Assembly (NCBI RefSeq): GCF_022482905.1
Contig: NZ_JAKVOI010000001.1
Coordinates: 1,055,958-1,119,957, forward strand
Source of the DNA: Clostridium sp.
GTDB taxonomy: Bacteria; Bacillota; Clostridia; Clostridiales; Clostridiaceae
DNA length: 64,000 nucleotides
Direction of reading: 5' to 3'
The translations under genes and the position numbers were made by a program. The notes under the pieces are model-generated. The model did no database searches and was not told the DNA's origin. It worked only from the letters and a program-made list of their open reading frames with translations. Position 1 is the stretch's first letter. Every line of letters begins with the position of its first letter. Shown piece by piece: positions 44,421 to 53,861 of the stretch.

Positions 44421-44451
44421 ATATACAATAATTAAATATGGATCTTATCGA

Positions 44452-44593
44452 GAGTGGTGGAGGGACTGGCCCTATGATGCCCGGCAACCTGAATAATGTA
44501 TTGTTCAATGGTGCTAATTCCAGCAGGTTAAACCTGGAAGATGAGAAATTTTGAAAGATTTAAGTCTTATAGTTTCTCTGTAAGATTTTTTAT
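44452..44593 (+). promoter_or_regulatory. SAM-I riboswitch (S-box 7) with terminator, nifH leader
   Basis: The aptamer (44453-44547) has CTTATCGAGAG, GGAGGGACTGGCCC, GCCCGGCAACC, GGTGCTAATTCC and GGAAGATGAG. The terminator TCTTATAG with CTGTAAGA plus T6 is at about 44563-44590. SAM therefore represses the nitrogenase-like reductase component. Confidence 0.94.
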
Positions 44594-44596
44594 TTT

Positions 44597-44678
44597 TGAT
44601 TGACTAGAAAACTAGAGGTCAAATTCTACAGGATATTTATTGAATGTATCTTGTAAGAAGTTGGCCTTTTTGTTTTCT
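44597..44678 (+). promoter_or_regulatory. Conserved hairpin attenuator, copy 11 (before nifH)
   Basis: GATTGA, CTAG-AAAA-CTAG, then AGGTCAAATTCTACAGGATA pairing with TATCTTGTAAGAAGTTGGCC plus T5. It is in series behind S-box 7. Confidence 0.83.
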
Positions 44679-44727
44679 ATTGATAATTTATTCTGATTTA
44701 CTTTAAAATATTTAGGAGGAAAATTAA

Positions 44728-45546
<819 letters not shown>

Positions 45547-45559
45547 TAAGCAATGTTAT

Positions 45560-45620
45560 TTAGTTGATCAGAAAAACTGAAGGCTAAAGAAATTGAAATT
45601 TTCTTTAGCCTTTTTTATTA
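45560..45620 (+). promoter_or_regulatory. Conserved hairpin attenuator, copy 12 (nifH-nifB gap)
   Basis: GTTGA, TCAG-AAAAA-CTGA, then AGGCTAAAGAAA pairing perfectly with TTTCTTTAGCCT, followed by T6. TCAG/CTGA is a further compensatory variant of the stem. Confidence 0.86.
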
Positions 45621-45638
45621 ATAATTGGGAGGAAATTT

Positions 45639-46877
45639 ATGAGTATAGAAGCAGCAAAAAATATTGACAGTAAAACACTTCAACATCCATGTTACAACTG
45701 TATTGCCCATAAGTATGCAAGAATGCATATACCGGTAGCTCCAAAATGCAATGTAAGCTGTAATTTTTGTAATAGAAAGTATGACTGTGTAAATGAGACA
45801 AGACCGGGAGTTACAAGTGAGGTCCTGACTCCTGAGGGTGCAAGAGATAGATTCAAGGTTGTGAAAGAAAAACTGAATAATTTGACTGTAGTTGGAATAG
45901 CCGGGCCGGGAGATCCACTTGCAAATTTTGAAGAGACAAAAAGGTCAATAGAACTTATAAAAGAAGTTTCTCCTAATATTACATTCTGTCTTTCAACTAA
46001 TGGACTGATGCTTCCGTTTTATGCAGATGAACTTATAAAGCTTGGAGTCAGCCACATAACGATAACAATAAATGCGGTTGATCCGAAAATAGGTGGACAA
46101 ATCTACAAGTTCGTAAATTATCTGGGGAAAAAATATGAAGGTGAAGAAGCAGGAAGAATATTACTTCATAATCAGCTTTCAGGATTGAAGTATATTACCC
46201 AGAAGGGAATTGTATCGAAAGTAAACATCGTTCTTATAAAAGGGATAAATGATAATCATGTACATGATATAGTTAAAATGGCAAAAGAATGTGGTGCATA
46301 TATGACCAATATAATGCCGCTTATACCGGTTGAGGGAAGTGTATTTCAAGATAGACCTACTGTAAATGATTTTGAACTGAACAAGATAAGGAAGGAATGC
46401 GGTGAAGATTTGAAGCAGATGTATCACTGCAAACAGTGCAGGGCAGATGCAATAGGAACACTTGAAGATGATGTATCGGCTGAATTCAGGGGAATTGATT
46501 TGAAAGGTATAAACAAAATTGACAACAAGAAGATAAAATTCAGATTTGCAGTTGCAACTAAATCAGGTGTAAGTATAGATGAACATTTTGGACATGCAAC
46601 GCAGTTATATATATATGATGCCATAAATGGAAAAACTACTTTTGTTGAAAAGAGAAATGTGGATAAGTTCTGCAGTGGAGTAGATGAATGCAGCGGACAT
46701 GATGACAGAATAACGCGTATTGTAGATGCAGTAAGTGACTGTAATGCAGTTCTGGCTTTGAGGGCAGGATTTGAACCTATAAATTTACTGGGCAGCAAAG
46801 GTATAAAGTTGTTCCAGATGTATGATCAGATAGAAAAGGGCATAAAACATGCCGTGGAATTATTGGAAAAAAGTTGA
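45639..46877 (+). CDS. nifB: NifB, radical SAM cofactor-core synthase with NifX-like C-terminus
   Basis: A 412-aa protein. The radical SAM cluster cysteines are 37, 41 and 44 (CNVSCNFCNRKYDC), preceded by HPCYNCIAHKYARMH as in NifB. Residues about 290-412 form a NifX/NafY-type domain (FAVATKSGVSIDEHFGHATQ). NifB makes NifB-co, the carbide-containing Fe8S9 core. The presence of one NifB without NifE, NifN or NifV here fits enzymes using an L-cluster-like cofactor rather than FeMo-co. It is behind attenuator 12, and its stop codon overlaps the start of copy 13. Confidence 0.94.
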   Translation: MSIEAAKNIDSKTLQHPCYNCIAHKYARMHIPVAPKCNVSCNFCNRKYDCVNETRPGVTSEVLTPEGARDRFKVVKEKLNNLTVVGIAGPGDPLANFEETKRSIELIKEVSPNITFCLSTNGLMLPFYADELIKLGVSHITITINAVDPKIGGQIYKFVNYLGKKYEGEEAGRILLHNQLSGLKYITQKGIVSKVNIVLIKGINDNHVHDIVKMAKECGAYMTNIMPLIPVEGSVFQDRPTVNDFELNKIRKECGEDLKQMYHCKQCRADAIGTLEDDVSAEFRGIDLKGINKIDNKKIKFRFAVATKSGVSIDEHFGHATQLYIYDAINGKTTFVEKRNVDKFCSGVDECSGHDDRITRIVDAVSDCNAVLALRAGFEPINLLGSKGIKLFQMYDQIEKGIKHAVELLEKS

Positions 46878-46937
46878 CCAGAAATACTGGAGGCTAGGTA
46901 TTTGTCCACTAGACAAATGTTTAGCCTCCTTTTCATA
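46870..46937 (+). promoter_or_regulatory. Conserved hairpin attenuator, copy 13 (before D4-K4 and the long unit)
   Basis: GTTGA, CCAG-AAATA-CTGG, then AGGCTAGGTATTTGTC pairing with GACAAATGTTTAGCCT; the terminator stem GGAGGCTA/TAGCCTCC also uses the second GG of CTGG. T4 follows. The motif starts inside the nifB stop codon. Confidence 0.86.
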
Positions 46938-46976
46938 TATTAAGTAATGTTTATTTTTATAGAAGGAGATGTGATT

Positions 46977-48446
46977 ATGTCTATTAATGTTAAGAGTATA
47001 GAGGCTCCAACAAGAGAAAGCAGACTCAAATCCATTACAGGATATGATGGAACTATAAAAGATCTTGTCAAAAAAGCACAATCTGGATGTCTTAAAAATA
47101 GAGAAAGATGTTTCAGCCAGGCCAGTAACTGCAGTTCTGGATGTGCACAGGGATATTTATCAAGTATAGTCGATGCCGCTATTGTAAACCATGGAGCAGT
47201 TGGCTGTTCAGCAGATGTAATAGGAGAAACCACAGGTTTAAAATGGGGTCAGAATATAAGGAGTTGGGAAAAGACAAATGTTAAGTTGATAAATACCAAC
47301 ATGACAGAAGATTCTACGGTATTCGGAGGAAAGAACAAACTAAGGGAAGGTATAAGGGAGGCTTATAAAAGATTTAATCCTAAAGCTATATTTATAACTA
47401 CCTCATGTGCTTCAGCAATTATTGGTGATGATATCAAAGCTATTGCAGATGAAATAGAAAGTGAAATAAAGATTCCGGTAGTTCCAGTATTGTGTGAAGG
47501 TTTCAGGTCGAAAATATGGGCTTCAGGGTTTGATTCAGCATTTCAGGCACTTCTGACGCGTATAGTAAAGCCGCCGAGAAAAAAGCGTCCTGAACTTATA
47601 AACATGATACAATTCAGTGGAAGCGGTAGAAAATATATAACTGAAATATTATCTGAGTTAGGACTTGTTCCTCAATTTGGTATTCCATATTCCAGTATAG
47701 ATGAAATATCCAGAATGTCTGAAGCCGCAGCTACAATTAGCGTATGTGGAACCCTTGGAAGCTATTTTGGGAATGGACTTGAACAGAAGTATGGGGTTCC
47801 GTATGTAAAAACTATACAACCTCATGGAGTTGCAGGAATGGACAGCTGGCTGAGAGAGCTTGGGAAAGTAGTTGGAAAAGAAAAAGAAGTAGAAGATTAT
47901 ATAATAAAAGCAAAAGAAGAAATAAAGCCTGAGCTTGAAAAAATCAGAGAAAAGCTTAGAGGAAAAAAGGCTGTAGTAGGTATGGGCCCAAGTTTTTCAC
48001 ATAATTATGTAAGGGTGCTGAACGAGCTTGGCATTGAAGTAGTATGGGGTATTTCATGGCATTTTGATCAACATTATGATCATGGAAGTGTACCTGAATC
48101 TTCTATTACATTATCTAACAAGGACAAGGATATTCCTGTAAGTGTATGTGACGGGCAAAATTTTGAAGTATTGAATCTGTTAAATAAAATAAAACCTGAT
48201 CTCTATATATCAAGACATCCAGGTACTACGGTATGGCCGAGTAAAATGGGGATACCGTCCATAATGGTAGCAGATGAATATACAGCTTTTGGATATAAAG
48301 GAATTATAAGCTTTGGACATAGAATAATAGATACTTTAGAGAATAACAGTTTATCTGAAGAATTATCTAAGAGGATAAAATTACCGTATAAATCATGGTG
48401 GTTTAAACAGGATGCATTTAAATTTCTTGAAGGTGAGGCGAAATAA
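46977..48446 (+). CDS. Nitrogenase-like catalytic D subunit, paralogue D4
   Basis: 489 aa from ATG 46977 behind AGAAGGAGAT (an in-frame ATG at 46947 has no site). Cys52 (ASNCSSGCAQ), Cys77 (GAVGCSAD), Cys near 144 (TTSCASAIIGDD), cofactor-type Cys (ISVCGTLGSYF). CEGFRSKIWASGFDSAFQ has Trp/Phe for Gln191/His195, and VADEYTAFGYKG stands for the His442 segment. Closest by eye to D3. K4 overlaps its stop codon by one base. Confidence 0.85.
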   Translation: MSINVKSIEAPTRESRLKSITGYDGTIKDLVKKAQSGCLKNRERCFSQASNCSSGCAQGYLSSIVDAAIVNHGAVGCSADVIGETTGLKWGQNIRSWEKTNVKLINTNMTEDSTVFGGKNKLREGIREAYKRFNPKAIFITTSCASAIIGDDIKAIADEIESEIKIPVVPVLCEGFRSKIWASGFDSAFQALLTRIVKPPRKKRPELINMIQFSGSGRKYITEILSELGLVPQFGIPYSSIDEISRMSEAAATISVCGTLGSYFGNGLEQKYGVPYVKTIQPHGVAGMDSWLRELGKVVGKEKEVEDYIIKAKEEIKPELEKIREKLRGKKAVVGMGPSFSHNYVRVLNELGIEVVWGISWHFDQHYDHGSVPESSITLSNKDKDIPVSVCDGQNFEVLNLLNKIKPDLYISRHPGTTVWPSKMGIPSIMVADEYTAFGYKGIISFGHRIIDTLENNSLSEELSKRIKLPYKSWWFKQDAFKFLEGEAK

Positions 48447-49762
48447 TGAGCAATCTAGTTGAGCAATTAAGACATGCATGTGCCCTTGGAAGTTATGAAT
48501 CAGTACTTGCAATAGATAGAGCAGTTCCAATTATACACTCAGGACCTGGTTGTGCAGCTAAAATATGGGCAACACTTGGGCTGCAAAATGGATGTCAGGG
48601 AACAGGTTACATAGGAGGACATTCAATACCTTGTACAGACGTAGGAGAAAAAGAGGTAATATTTGGTGGAACTGATAAACTGGAAAAGGTAATTTCAAAT
48701 TCTTTTAAAGTAATGGATGCTGATCTATATGTAGTGCTTACGGGATGTACTTCGGATATTGTTGGAGATTATGTAGGAGAAGTAGTAGACAGATTCAAAG
48801 CACAGGGAAAACCCATAGTATATGCTGAAACAGGAGGATTCAAGGGAAGCAATTTTATAGGACATGAACTTGTGATGGATGCTATCATAGACCAGTATCT
48901 GAAACCTGCAGATGAAATTGAAAAGGGACTCGTGAATATATGGGCTACAGTACCATATCAGGATACATTTTGGGCAGGAAATTTTGAGACTATTGAAAAA
49001 CTTCTGAATTCTATAGGCGTCAAGACTAACATTATCTTTGGACACGGAAAGGGTATAGAAAATTTAAACAAAGTACCTGAGGCACAGTATAACTTGCTTA
49101 TATCTCCATGGGTTGGACTTAAAAATGTAAAACACTTAAAAGAAAAGTTTGGTACGGAGTATTTACAGTATCCGGTTCTTCCAATAGGTCCAAAGGAGAC
49201 AGGAAAGTTTTTGAGAACTGTAGGAGAATTTTTGAACATAGATAAAAATGTTGTAGAAAGTGAAATAAACAAGCAGGAGGACAGATATTTTTATTATCTG
49301 GAAAGGGCTGCGGATGTACTGCTTGAAACCAGACTATTGCCAAAACATTTTGTTACTATAGCAGATAGTTCATATGCTTTAGGCATATCAAAATTCTTGA
49401 TAAACGATCTGGGACTTCTGCCTGAAAGGCAATTTATAACAGAAGATGTTCCAGCTGAGTACCAGGAAAAAGTACGTAATGATTTTACAGGATTTTATAA
49501 TAACATTGTTCCTGAAGTCCAATTTACCGGTGACAGCGGAGATATAAATGAATATTTAGAAAGTACCGACTTCAGAACAAAACCATTGATTCTGGGAAGT
49601 GGATGGGACAGGGTGATATCCAAAAAATTGAAAGGCTATGAACTTTCCATATCCGCACCTGCAAGCGACAGGATGGTTCTTGACCGTTCATATTTAGGAT
49701 ATGACGGTGGCATGAGACTGATAGAAGATATTTATACTGTCGTACTTCAAGATTTTCAATAA
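48446..49762 (+). CDS. Nitrogenase-like K subunit, paralogue K4
   Basis: 438 aa, start overlapping the D4 stop (TAATG). Cysteines: HACALGSYES, HSGPGCAAKI and VLTGCTSDIVGDY; here the usual Asp-Asp after Gly is Asp-Tyr. The loop GCQGTGYIGGHSIPCTD is of the K1/K2 type. Binding-protein genes follow after 30 nt in the same unit. Confidence 0.85.
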   Translation: MSNLVEQLRHACALGSYESVLAIDRAVPIIHSGPGCAAKIWATLGLQNGCQGTGYIGGHSIPCTDVGEKEVIFGGTDKLEKVISNSFKVMDADLYVVLTGCTSDIVGDYVGEVVDRFKAQGKPIVYAETGGFKGSNFIGHELVMDAIIDQYLKPADEIEKGLVNIWATVPYQDTFWAGNFETIEKLLNSIGVKTNIIFGHGKGIENLNKVPEAQYNLLISPWVGLKNVKHLKEKFGTEYLQYPVLPIGPKETGKFLRTVGEFLNIDKNVVESEINKQEDRYFYYLERAADVLLETRLLPKHFVTIADSSYALGISKFLINDLGLLPERQFITEDVPAEYQEKVRNDFTGFYNNIVPEVQFTGDSGDINEYLESTDFRTKPLILGSGWDRVISKKLKGYELSISAPASDRMVLDRSYLGYDGGMRLIEDIYTVVLQDFQ

Positions 49763-49792
49763 GCAAAATCTGATTTCAAGGAGATGTATCAA

Positions 49793-50863
49793 ATGATTAA
49801 AAAATTGTCCAGGAAAAAAATTCTGTTAATGGTTGTTTCATTGATCTGTATATCAAGTTTTGCACTAACTGCCTGCGGCAAGAGCACTTCTACTAGTTCA
49901 AGTAGTGGTTCTTCATCAGTAAAAGACAAATTGAAGCCCGATTCAGATGGATTGATTGCAATAAAAACTTCATCCAAGCTTGATTGTTCCTCTACACCCT
50001 GGGTTGTTGCGGACAAAAAAGGATTTTTAAAAAAATACGGCCTGAAAGTAGTCTATACAGGAGAAACTCAGTCAACCCAGCAAATTCCGGCAATTTTAAA
50101 GGGAGACAATTATGTAGAATCATTCCATCCGAATACATATGCACCGGCTATAGCAGGAGGAGCAAATATAATAGGTATAGGCCCTGAAGGAATAGATCCT
50201 GCTCCAAGTATAGACCCTAAATACAGACATATGTGGTGGTTTGTAAGTGCAAAAGCCAGCAAAGCCGGAGTCAAAACTTTCAAAGATCTGGTAAATTACA
50301 AGAAAGGTCAGAAGCTGAAATTTACAACAGGAGCAGCCAATATTTGTACTGATTTCATAGGTACTACTTTAGCGAAAAAGTATGGACTTCCAAAGGACAG
50401 AATAGAATGGGTTACAATGCCGGATGTTCAGGCGCTGCAGGCTCTTTCACAGGGAACAGTCGATGTATCCGCAGTACATCCTCCTTACTATAAAGGAATG
50501 GAAAAAGCAGGAAATGTAAAGATAGCGGATACCTTGGAAGCAGGTCTTGGACCAGCAGCAGGTTTGTCATACTGGGTTGTAAACAAAACCTGGGCAAAAG
50601 AAAATCCTAATGTAACCAGAAAGTTTCTCAAGGCTTTGACGGAAGCTGAGACGTGGGCAAATCATAATCCGGAAGAAGCGTCAAAATTGACTGCTGAACA
50701 CATAAAACAGCCTGTTAGTGGTAATCATTACTACACTGAAAAATTGAATATAGACAATGTAAAATATCTGAAGCCTTGGCTGGAGTTTTCTGAAGAAGTT
50801 GGTTCAATACCTAAAGGCAAGGTCAAGGTTTCAGATATGGTCACAGACGAATATTACAAGTAA
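49793..50863 (+). CDS. ABC transporter substrate-binding lipoprotein, tandem copy 1
   Basis: 356 aa from ATG 49793, 9 nt after AAGGAG; ATG 49784 touches that site. Lipoprotein signal with lipobox ALTACG (Cys about 27), then a Ser/Thr linker. NMT1/TauA-like fold: DCSSTPWVVADKKGFLKKYG, DNYVESFHPNTYAPAIAGGA, TGAANICTDFIG, SQGTVDVSAVHPPYYKGMEK. It lies between nitrogenase-like pairs, so its ligand is probably a substrate or precursor of those enzymes, such as an organosulfur compound. A close paralogue follows. Confidence 0.86.
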   Translation: MIKKLSRKKILLMVVSLICISSFALTACGKSTSTSSSSGSSSVKDKLKPDSDGLIAIKTSSKLDCSSTPWVVADKKGFLKKYGLKVVYTGETQSTQQIPAILKGDNYVESFHPNTYAPAIAGGANIIGIGPEGIDPAPSIDPKYRHMWWFVSAKASKAGVKTFKDLVNYKKGQKLKFTTGAANICTDFIGTTLAKKYGLPKDRIEWVTMPDVQALQALSQGTVDVSAVHPPYYKGMEKAGNVKIADTLEAGLGPAAGLSYWVVNKTWAKENPNVTRKFLKALTEAETWANHNPEEASKLTAEHIKQPVSGNHYYTEKLNIDNVKYLKPWLEFSEEVGSIPKGKVKVSDMVTDEYYK

Positions 50864-50891
50864 TAATTATTAAAAAAAGGAGATGTATCGA

Positions 50892-51965
50892 ATGATTAAA
50901 AAATTATCCCGAAAAAAAATCCTGTTAATGGTTGTTTCATTGATCTGTATAGCAAGTTTTTCACTGACTGCCTGCGGCAAGAGCACTTCTACTAGTTCCA
51001 GCAGTGGTTCTTCATCGTCAACAACAGACAAATTAAAACCTGATTCAGATGGATTGATTGCAATAAAAACTTCATCCAAGCTGGATTGTTCCTCTACACC
51101 CTGGGTTGTTGCAGACAAGAAAGGATTTTTCAAGAAATATGGCCTTAAGGTAGTCTATACTGGAGAAACTCAGGCAACTCAGGAGATCCCAGCAATTTTA
51201 AAGGGAGACAATTATGTAGAATCCTTCCATCCAAACACATATGCACCGGCTATAGCAGGTGGAGCAGATATCATAGGTATAGGTCCTGCAGGAATAGATC
51301 CTGCTCCAAGTGTAGATCCCAAATACAGACATATGTGGTGGTTTGTAAGTGCAAAAGCCAATAAAGCAGGAGTTAAAACCTTCAAAGACCTGGCAAATTA
51401 CAAGAAAGGTGAGAAACTGAAGTTTACAACAGGAGCAGCCAATATCTGCACAGATTTCCTGGGTAGTACTATAGCAAAAAAATATGGAATTTCAAAGGAC
51501 AGAATAGAGTGGGTTACAATGCCGGATGTTCAGGCGCTGCAGGCTCTTTCACAGGGAACAGTCGATGTATCCGCAGTGCATCCGCCGTACTATAAAGGAA
51601 TGGAGAAAGCAGGAAATGTAAAGATAGCGGATTCTTTTGATGCAGATCTTGGGCCGACAGCAGGTTTGACCTATTGGGTTGTAAACAAAACCTGGGCAAA
51701 GGAAAATCCTAATATAACCAGAAAGTTCCTTAAAGCTATTACAGAAGCAGAGACATGGGCAAATCATAATCCGGAAGAAGGAGCAAAATTGACTGCTGAA
51801 CATATAAAACAGCCAGTTAGTGGCAGTCATTATTACACCGAAACCTTGAATATACCAAATGAAAAGTATCTAAAGCCTTGGCTTGAGTTTTCAGAAGAAG
51901 TTGGTTCCATACCTAAAGGCAAGGTAAAAGCTTCAGATATGGTTACAAACGAATATTACAAATAA
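50892..51965 (+). CDS. ABC transporter substrate-binding lipoprotein, tandem copy 2
   Basis: 357 aa from ATG 50892, 9 nt after AAAGGAG. Very similar to the copy at 49793 along its whole length, with the same lipobox (SLTACG) and ligand-site segments. Differences cluster in the linker, around SFDADLGPTAG and in the C-terminal part. Two binding proteins feeding one permease/ATPase could widen the ligand range. Confidence 0.86.
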   Translation: MIKKLSRKKILLMVVSLICIASFSLTACGKSTSTSSSSGSSSSTTDKLKPDSDGLIAIKTSSKLDCSSTPWVVADKKGFFKKYGLKVVYTGETQATQEIPAILKGDNYVESFHPNTYAPAIAGGADIIGIGPAGIDPAPSVDPKYRHMWWFVSAKANKAGVKTFKDLANYKKGEKLKFTTGAANICTDFLGSTIAKKYGISKDRIEWVTMPDVQALQALSQGTVDVSAVHPPYYKGMEKAGNVKIADSFDADLGPTAGLTYWVVNKTWAKENPNITRKFLKAITEAETWANHNPEEGAKLTAEHIKQPVSGSHYYTETLNIPNEKYLKPWLEFSEEVGSIPKGKVKASDMVTNEYYK

Positions 51966-51996
51966 AAATTATTTTAGAAACAGGGGGGTAGATGTT

Positions 51997-52848
51997 ATGA
52001 CAGCTATTACAGCTGAAAAAGAGTCTAAAACTAAAGAAGCCAAAAAAACTAAAAAAGCTAAAAAGGAATTTAATTTGGCAAGTAAACTGGCGGTTTTTAG
52101 CAGAAAGTCCATTGCACTGATAGTATTCTTTGCTCTATGGGAAATAGCACCTAGAGTTGGATTGATAAATGAACAGTTTATACCGCCTATATCCACTATT
52201 GCAGTTTATCTTGTACAAATGGCGGCAGCGGGAGATCTATTCATTCACGTACAGGCAAGCTTGACAAGGGCACTGGAAGGTTTTGCACTTGCTGTATTAG
52301 TAGGTGTACCGCTTGGGTTCCTATTGGGTGGATGGTTCAAGAAGTTTGAACAAATACTTGATCCGTTGCTGCAGGTATTTGCAAAGGTAAATCCATTTAC
52401 ACTTTTTCCTATATTCATCTTGTTCTTTGGAATCGGTGAAGTTTCAAAAGTTGCAATAATTTTATGGGTAGCCTTATGGCCGGTACTTTTTCAGACAATT
52501 AATGGTATCAAGAATATTGATCCACTGTTGATAAAAGGTGCAAGGGCCATGGCCACACCAAAGTTTTCACTCTTCTACAAGGTAGTTTTACCTGGAGCAG
52601 CACCTTTGATTTTCGCAGGTCTCAAATCTTCTGTTGGTACTTCATTTTTGATGCTCGTTGCAGCGGAAATGATAGGAGCGAGCAAGGGGTTGGGCTGGTT
52701 AATACTGAATGCAGAAAATAACTATAACATTGTTAGATTATATGCAGGAGCAATTACTATTGCGGCACTTGGATTGTTTATGTCAAAACTATTGACGGTA
52801 CTGGAGCATCTGATAATAACGTGGAAAGAAGATACAACTGCTGTTTAA
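51997..52848 (+). CDS. Sulfonate-type ABC transporter permease
   Basis: 283 aa with a lysine-rich cytoplasmic N-terminus (about 8-30, EKESKTKEAKKTKKAKKE) and about six TM segments. The BPD EAA loop is GARAMATPKFSLFYKVVLPG. ATG behind GGGGGG. It is in the unit between the binding proteins and the ATPase at 52885. Related to the permeases at 57688 and 58715 (shared LGFLLGGWFKK and VNPF motifs). Confidence 0.87.
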   Translation: MTAITAEKESKTKEAKKTKKAKKEFNLASKLAVFSRKSIALIVFFALWEIAPRVGLINEQFIPPISTIAVYLVQMAAAGDLFIHVQASLTRALEGFALAVLVGVPLGFLLGGWFKKFEQILDPLLQVFAKVNPFTLFPIFILFFGIGEVSKVAIILWVALWPVLFQTINGIKNIDPLLIKGARAMATPKFSLFYKVVLPGAAPLIFAGLKSSVGTSFLMLVAAEMIGASKGLGWLILNAENNYNIVRLYAGAITIAALGLFMSKLLTVLEHLIITWKEDTTAV

Positions 52849-52884
52849 AATAAAACAATTAAAATTAAAGGGGAGGGTTTTATT

Positions 52885-53769
52885 ATGGGTAGTGAGAATG
52901 TAATATTGAAGGAATTTGATAAAAAGCTCAGTGATAATGAAAAGGAAGTAAAAATTTCGGCCAGAAATATAACACGCGTATTCAGAGTCAGAAATTCAGG
53001 TAAAAGAGGTTTCAGAGAATTCACTGCAATTAAAGATATCAATTTGGAAGTAAAAGCAGGCGAATTTGTTACTATTGTAGGTCCAAGTGGGTGTGGAAAA
53101 TCAACATTTCTGGATATCCTCTCAGGCCTTTCCAAACCAACATCCGGCGAGCTGTATATTGATGGAAAATTAGTAACTGGACCGGCTCTGGACAGAGGTA
53201 TGGTGCTTCAGGGATATGCACTGTTTCCATGGAGAAATGTCCGTAAAAATATTGAGTATGGCCTGGAATTGAAAAAAATTCCCAGGAAGAAAAGAAAAGA
53301 AATAAGCCAGAAATATATAGAGTTGGTTGGGCTAAATGGTTTTGAAGATAGATACATTCATGAACTTTCAGGTGGTATGAGACAGAGAGTTGCAATAGCC
53401 AGATCATTGGCCTATAATCCAGAGATTCTTCTGATGGATGAACCCTTCGCAGCTGTTGATGCACAGACAAGGGAGACTATGCAGGAGGAACTTTTAAAAA
53501 TATGGGAGAAGACAAACAAAACTATAATTTTTATAACCCATAGTATTGACGAGGCGGTATTTCTTGCAGACAGGGTTGTAGTTTTATCAGCCAATCCTGG
53601 AGAGGTAAAGGAGATTATAGATGTAAATTTGCCAAGGCCAAGAAAACTAGGTGAAATTAAAAATACTTCCAAGTTTAATAATTTAAGCCATAGAATCTGG
53701 AAACTTCTTCATGGTGTTGATGATGAAAGTGAAGCTGAAGAAAATGTATCCAATACGGTAGGTCTATAG
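52885..53769 (+). CDS. Sulfonate-type ABC transporter ATPase
   Basis: 294 aa. Walker [11 protein letters not shown]-loop LQGYALFPW, signature [14 protein letters not shown], Walker [23 protein letters not shown]. It drives the 51997 permease. An acidic tail ([11 protein letters not shown]) follows the usual end. A 14-bp hairpin without a T-run lies between it and D5. Confidence 0.92.
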   Translation: MGSENVILKEFDKKLSDNEKEVKISARNITRVFRVRNSGKRGFREFTAIKDINLEVKAGEFVTIVGPSGCGKSTFLDILSGLSKPTSGELYIDGKLVTGPALDRGMVLQGYALFPWRNVRKNIEYGLELKKIPRKKRKEISQKYIELVGLNGFEDRYIHELSGGMRQRVAIARSLAYNPEILLMDEPFAAVDAQTRETMQEELLKIWEKTNKTIIFITHSIDEAVFLADRVVVLSANPGEVKEIIDVNLPRPRKLGEIKNTSKFNNLSHRIWKLLHGVDDESEAEENVSNTVGL

Positions 53770-53779
53770 ATTCGTATTA

Positions 53780-53812
53780 TTTTGAAACATCTGTATATCA
53801 GATGTTTCAAAA
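53780..53812 (+). other. Intra-operon 14-bp hairpin
   Basis: TTTTGAAACATCTG and CAGATGTTTCAAAA are perfect complements around TATAT, in the 92-nt gap between the ATPase and D5 genes. No T-run follows, so it may be an RNA processing or stability element, or an operator. Confidence 0.6.
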
Positions 53813-53861
53813 GCTTTATATGAAATCAATAAATCAAAAGCTGTGTATGGGAGGAATATTA

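Noticed and set aside
53802-53861. N-terminal extension of D5
   Set aside because: It starts inside the 14-bp hairpin with no ribosome site; GTG 53862 has GGGAGG at good spacing.
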